Positions 63,901 through 64,000 of a DNA stretch of 64,000 nucleotides are shown here, piece by piece. Below the pieces are notes generated by a model. That model was not told the DNA's origin. It did not search any database and worked only from the letters and a program-made list of their open reading frames with translations. Positions within the stretch are counted from its first letter, which is position 1, and every line of letters starts with the position of its first letter. Position numbers and translations under genes: made by a program. Source of the DNA: Agelas oroides (Eukaryota; Porifera; Demospongiae; Agelasida; Agelasidae); NCBI GenBank assembly GCA_949130485.1, contig OX422198.1, forward strand, positions 1,677,262 through 1,741,261, in the 5' to 3' direction.

Positions 63901-64000
63901 TCAAGTAGAACCAAGTAGAGCCAAGTAGAGCCATCGTAGAATGTAGTAGAGTCAAGTAGAGCCATGATAGAATGTAGTAGAGTCATGTAATGTCAAGTAG
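60925..64000 (+). repeat. Array zone 7: mixed HORs to the window end
   Basis: Satellite only. 60925-61660 and 62830-64000 are of the aaatcacgtgg/ggtgtagagtg type seen at 50-51 and 58.5-61 kb. Between them, 61740-62700 resembles the 1.5-kb block of zone 4, with ttcaattggaac near 62006 and tatgatcatgcag near 62332. The array continues past the last base. Confidence 0.78.

Larger units (their letters stand above)
1..64000 (+). repeat. Satellite DNA array, 10/11-bp modules in 21/31/41-bp units
   Basis: The complete window is built from two short modules read on the + strand: A, gtagagYcaN (10 bp), and B, ggtagaRtgta (11 bp). One to three A modules precede each B, giving 21-, 31- and 41-bp units. 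Parsing starts cleanly at base 1 and still works at the end, so neither array edge is present. The consensus 31-bp unit has 10 G, 11 A, 7 T and 3 C, so the + strand is purine-rich and C-poor. No unique stretch longer than about 26 bp interrupts it. I do not recognise it as a named satellite family. Function is unknown; pericentromeric, subtelomeric or sex-chromosome heterochromatin are all possible. Confidence 0.97.

Noticed and set aside
1-64000. CRISPR array
   Set aside because: Repeats are contiguous and degenerate, with no unique spacers, leader or cas genes.
1-64000. Telomeric repeat or centromeric satellite with a CENP-B box
   Set aside because: Modules are not TTAGGG-like, and no match to the CENP-B box pattern was seen; the few ttcg occurrences (49041-49050, 57848-57857) lack its second half. 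A centromeric role by other means is neither supported nor excluded.
1-64000. G-quadruplex or triplex-forming tracts on the purine-rich strand
   Set aside because: There are no runs of three or more G in series, and T occurs about every five bases, so neither structure is expected.
1-64000. Assembly artefact as the source of the near-identical blocks
   Set aside because: Not excluded, but copies carry private changes and modular indels (for example the 711-bp and 1.4-kb sets), which simple assembly duplication would not produce. The 463-bp pair at 36081-37006 is the weakest case.

Overview
The whole window is the inside of one satellite DNA array. No unique flanking sequence is visible at either end, so the array is longer than 64 kb. 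I find no protein gene, RNA gene, transposon or CRISPR array. The organism is a eukaryote, judged only from the scale and hierarchical organisation of the satellite; the sequence does not allow a lineage call. Substitutions at CpG sites between paralogous blocks look like 5-methylcytosine decay, which would fit a CpG-methylating genome.

The array is nested. Level 1 is two short modules on the + strand: A (10 bp, gtagagYcaN) and B (11 bp, ggtagaRtgta). Level 2 is one to three A modules followed by one B, giving units of 21, 31 or 41 bp; the 31-bp form is the familiar monomer. Level 3 is a higher-order repeat (HOR) of 13 such units, 463 bp, with unit sizes 41-21-41-31-41-41-41-31-41-21-41-41-31. 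Complete examples are 24838-25300 and 25301-25763. Level 4 is a patchwork of larger duplications of 0.46, 0.7, 1.2, 1.3, 1.4 and about 4.6-4.9 kb, of different ages.

Layout: 1-15.8 kb has trimeric HORs of about 1.3 kb and carries five copies of a foreign-looking 26-bp CpG-rich insert. 15.8-22.4 kb is mixed and holds one member of a 0.97-kb near-identical pair at each end. 22451-33385 is a 4.6-kb tandem duplication whose second copy was enlarged, mainly by tripling a 711-bp block. 33.4-42.7 kb holds repeated 1.5-kb blocks and a 463-bp tandem duplication with one mismatch. 42.7-53.3 kb is more diverged and contains the only inverted-orientation segment I found (44258-44324). 53.3-57.5 kb is a 1.4-kb HOR present three times. 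57.5-64 kb is related to 48.4-50.6 kb and contains a 1.2-kb tandem duplication.

Many open reading frames of 60-187 codons exist on the - strand and almost none on the + strand. This is a by-product of the repeat: + strand modules carry TAG in every frame, while the complement has few stops. Unit sizes of 31, 41 and 463 bp do not preserve a reading frame, so these ORFs are not listed as genes. Duplication ends were read by eye and are good to about 10-40 bp unless an exact offset is given.
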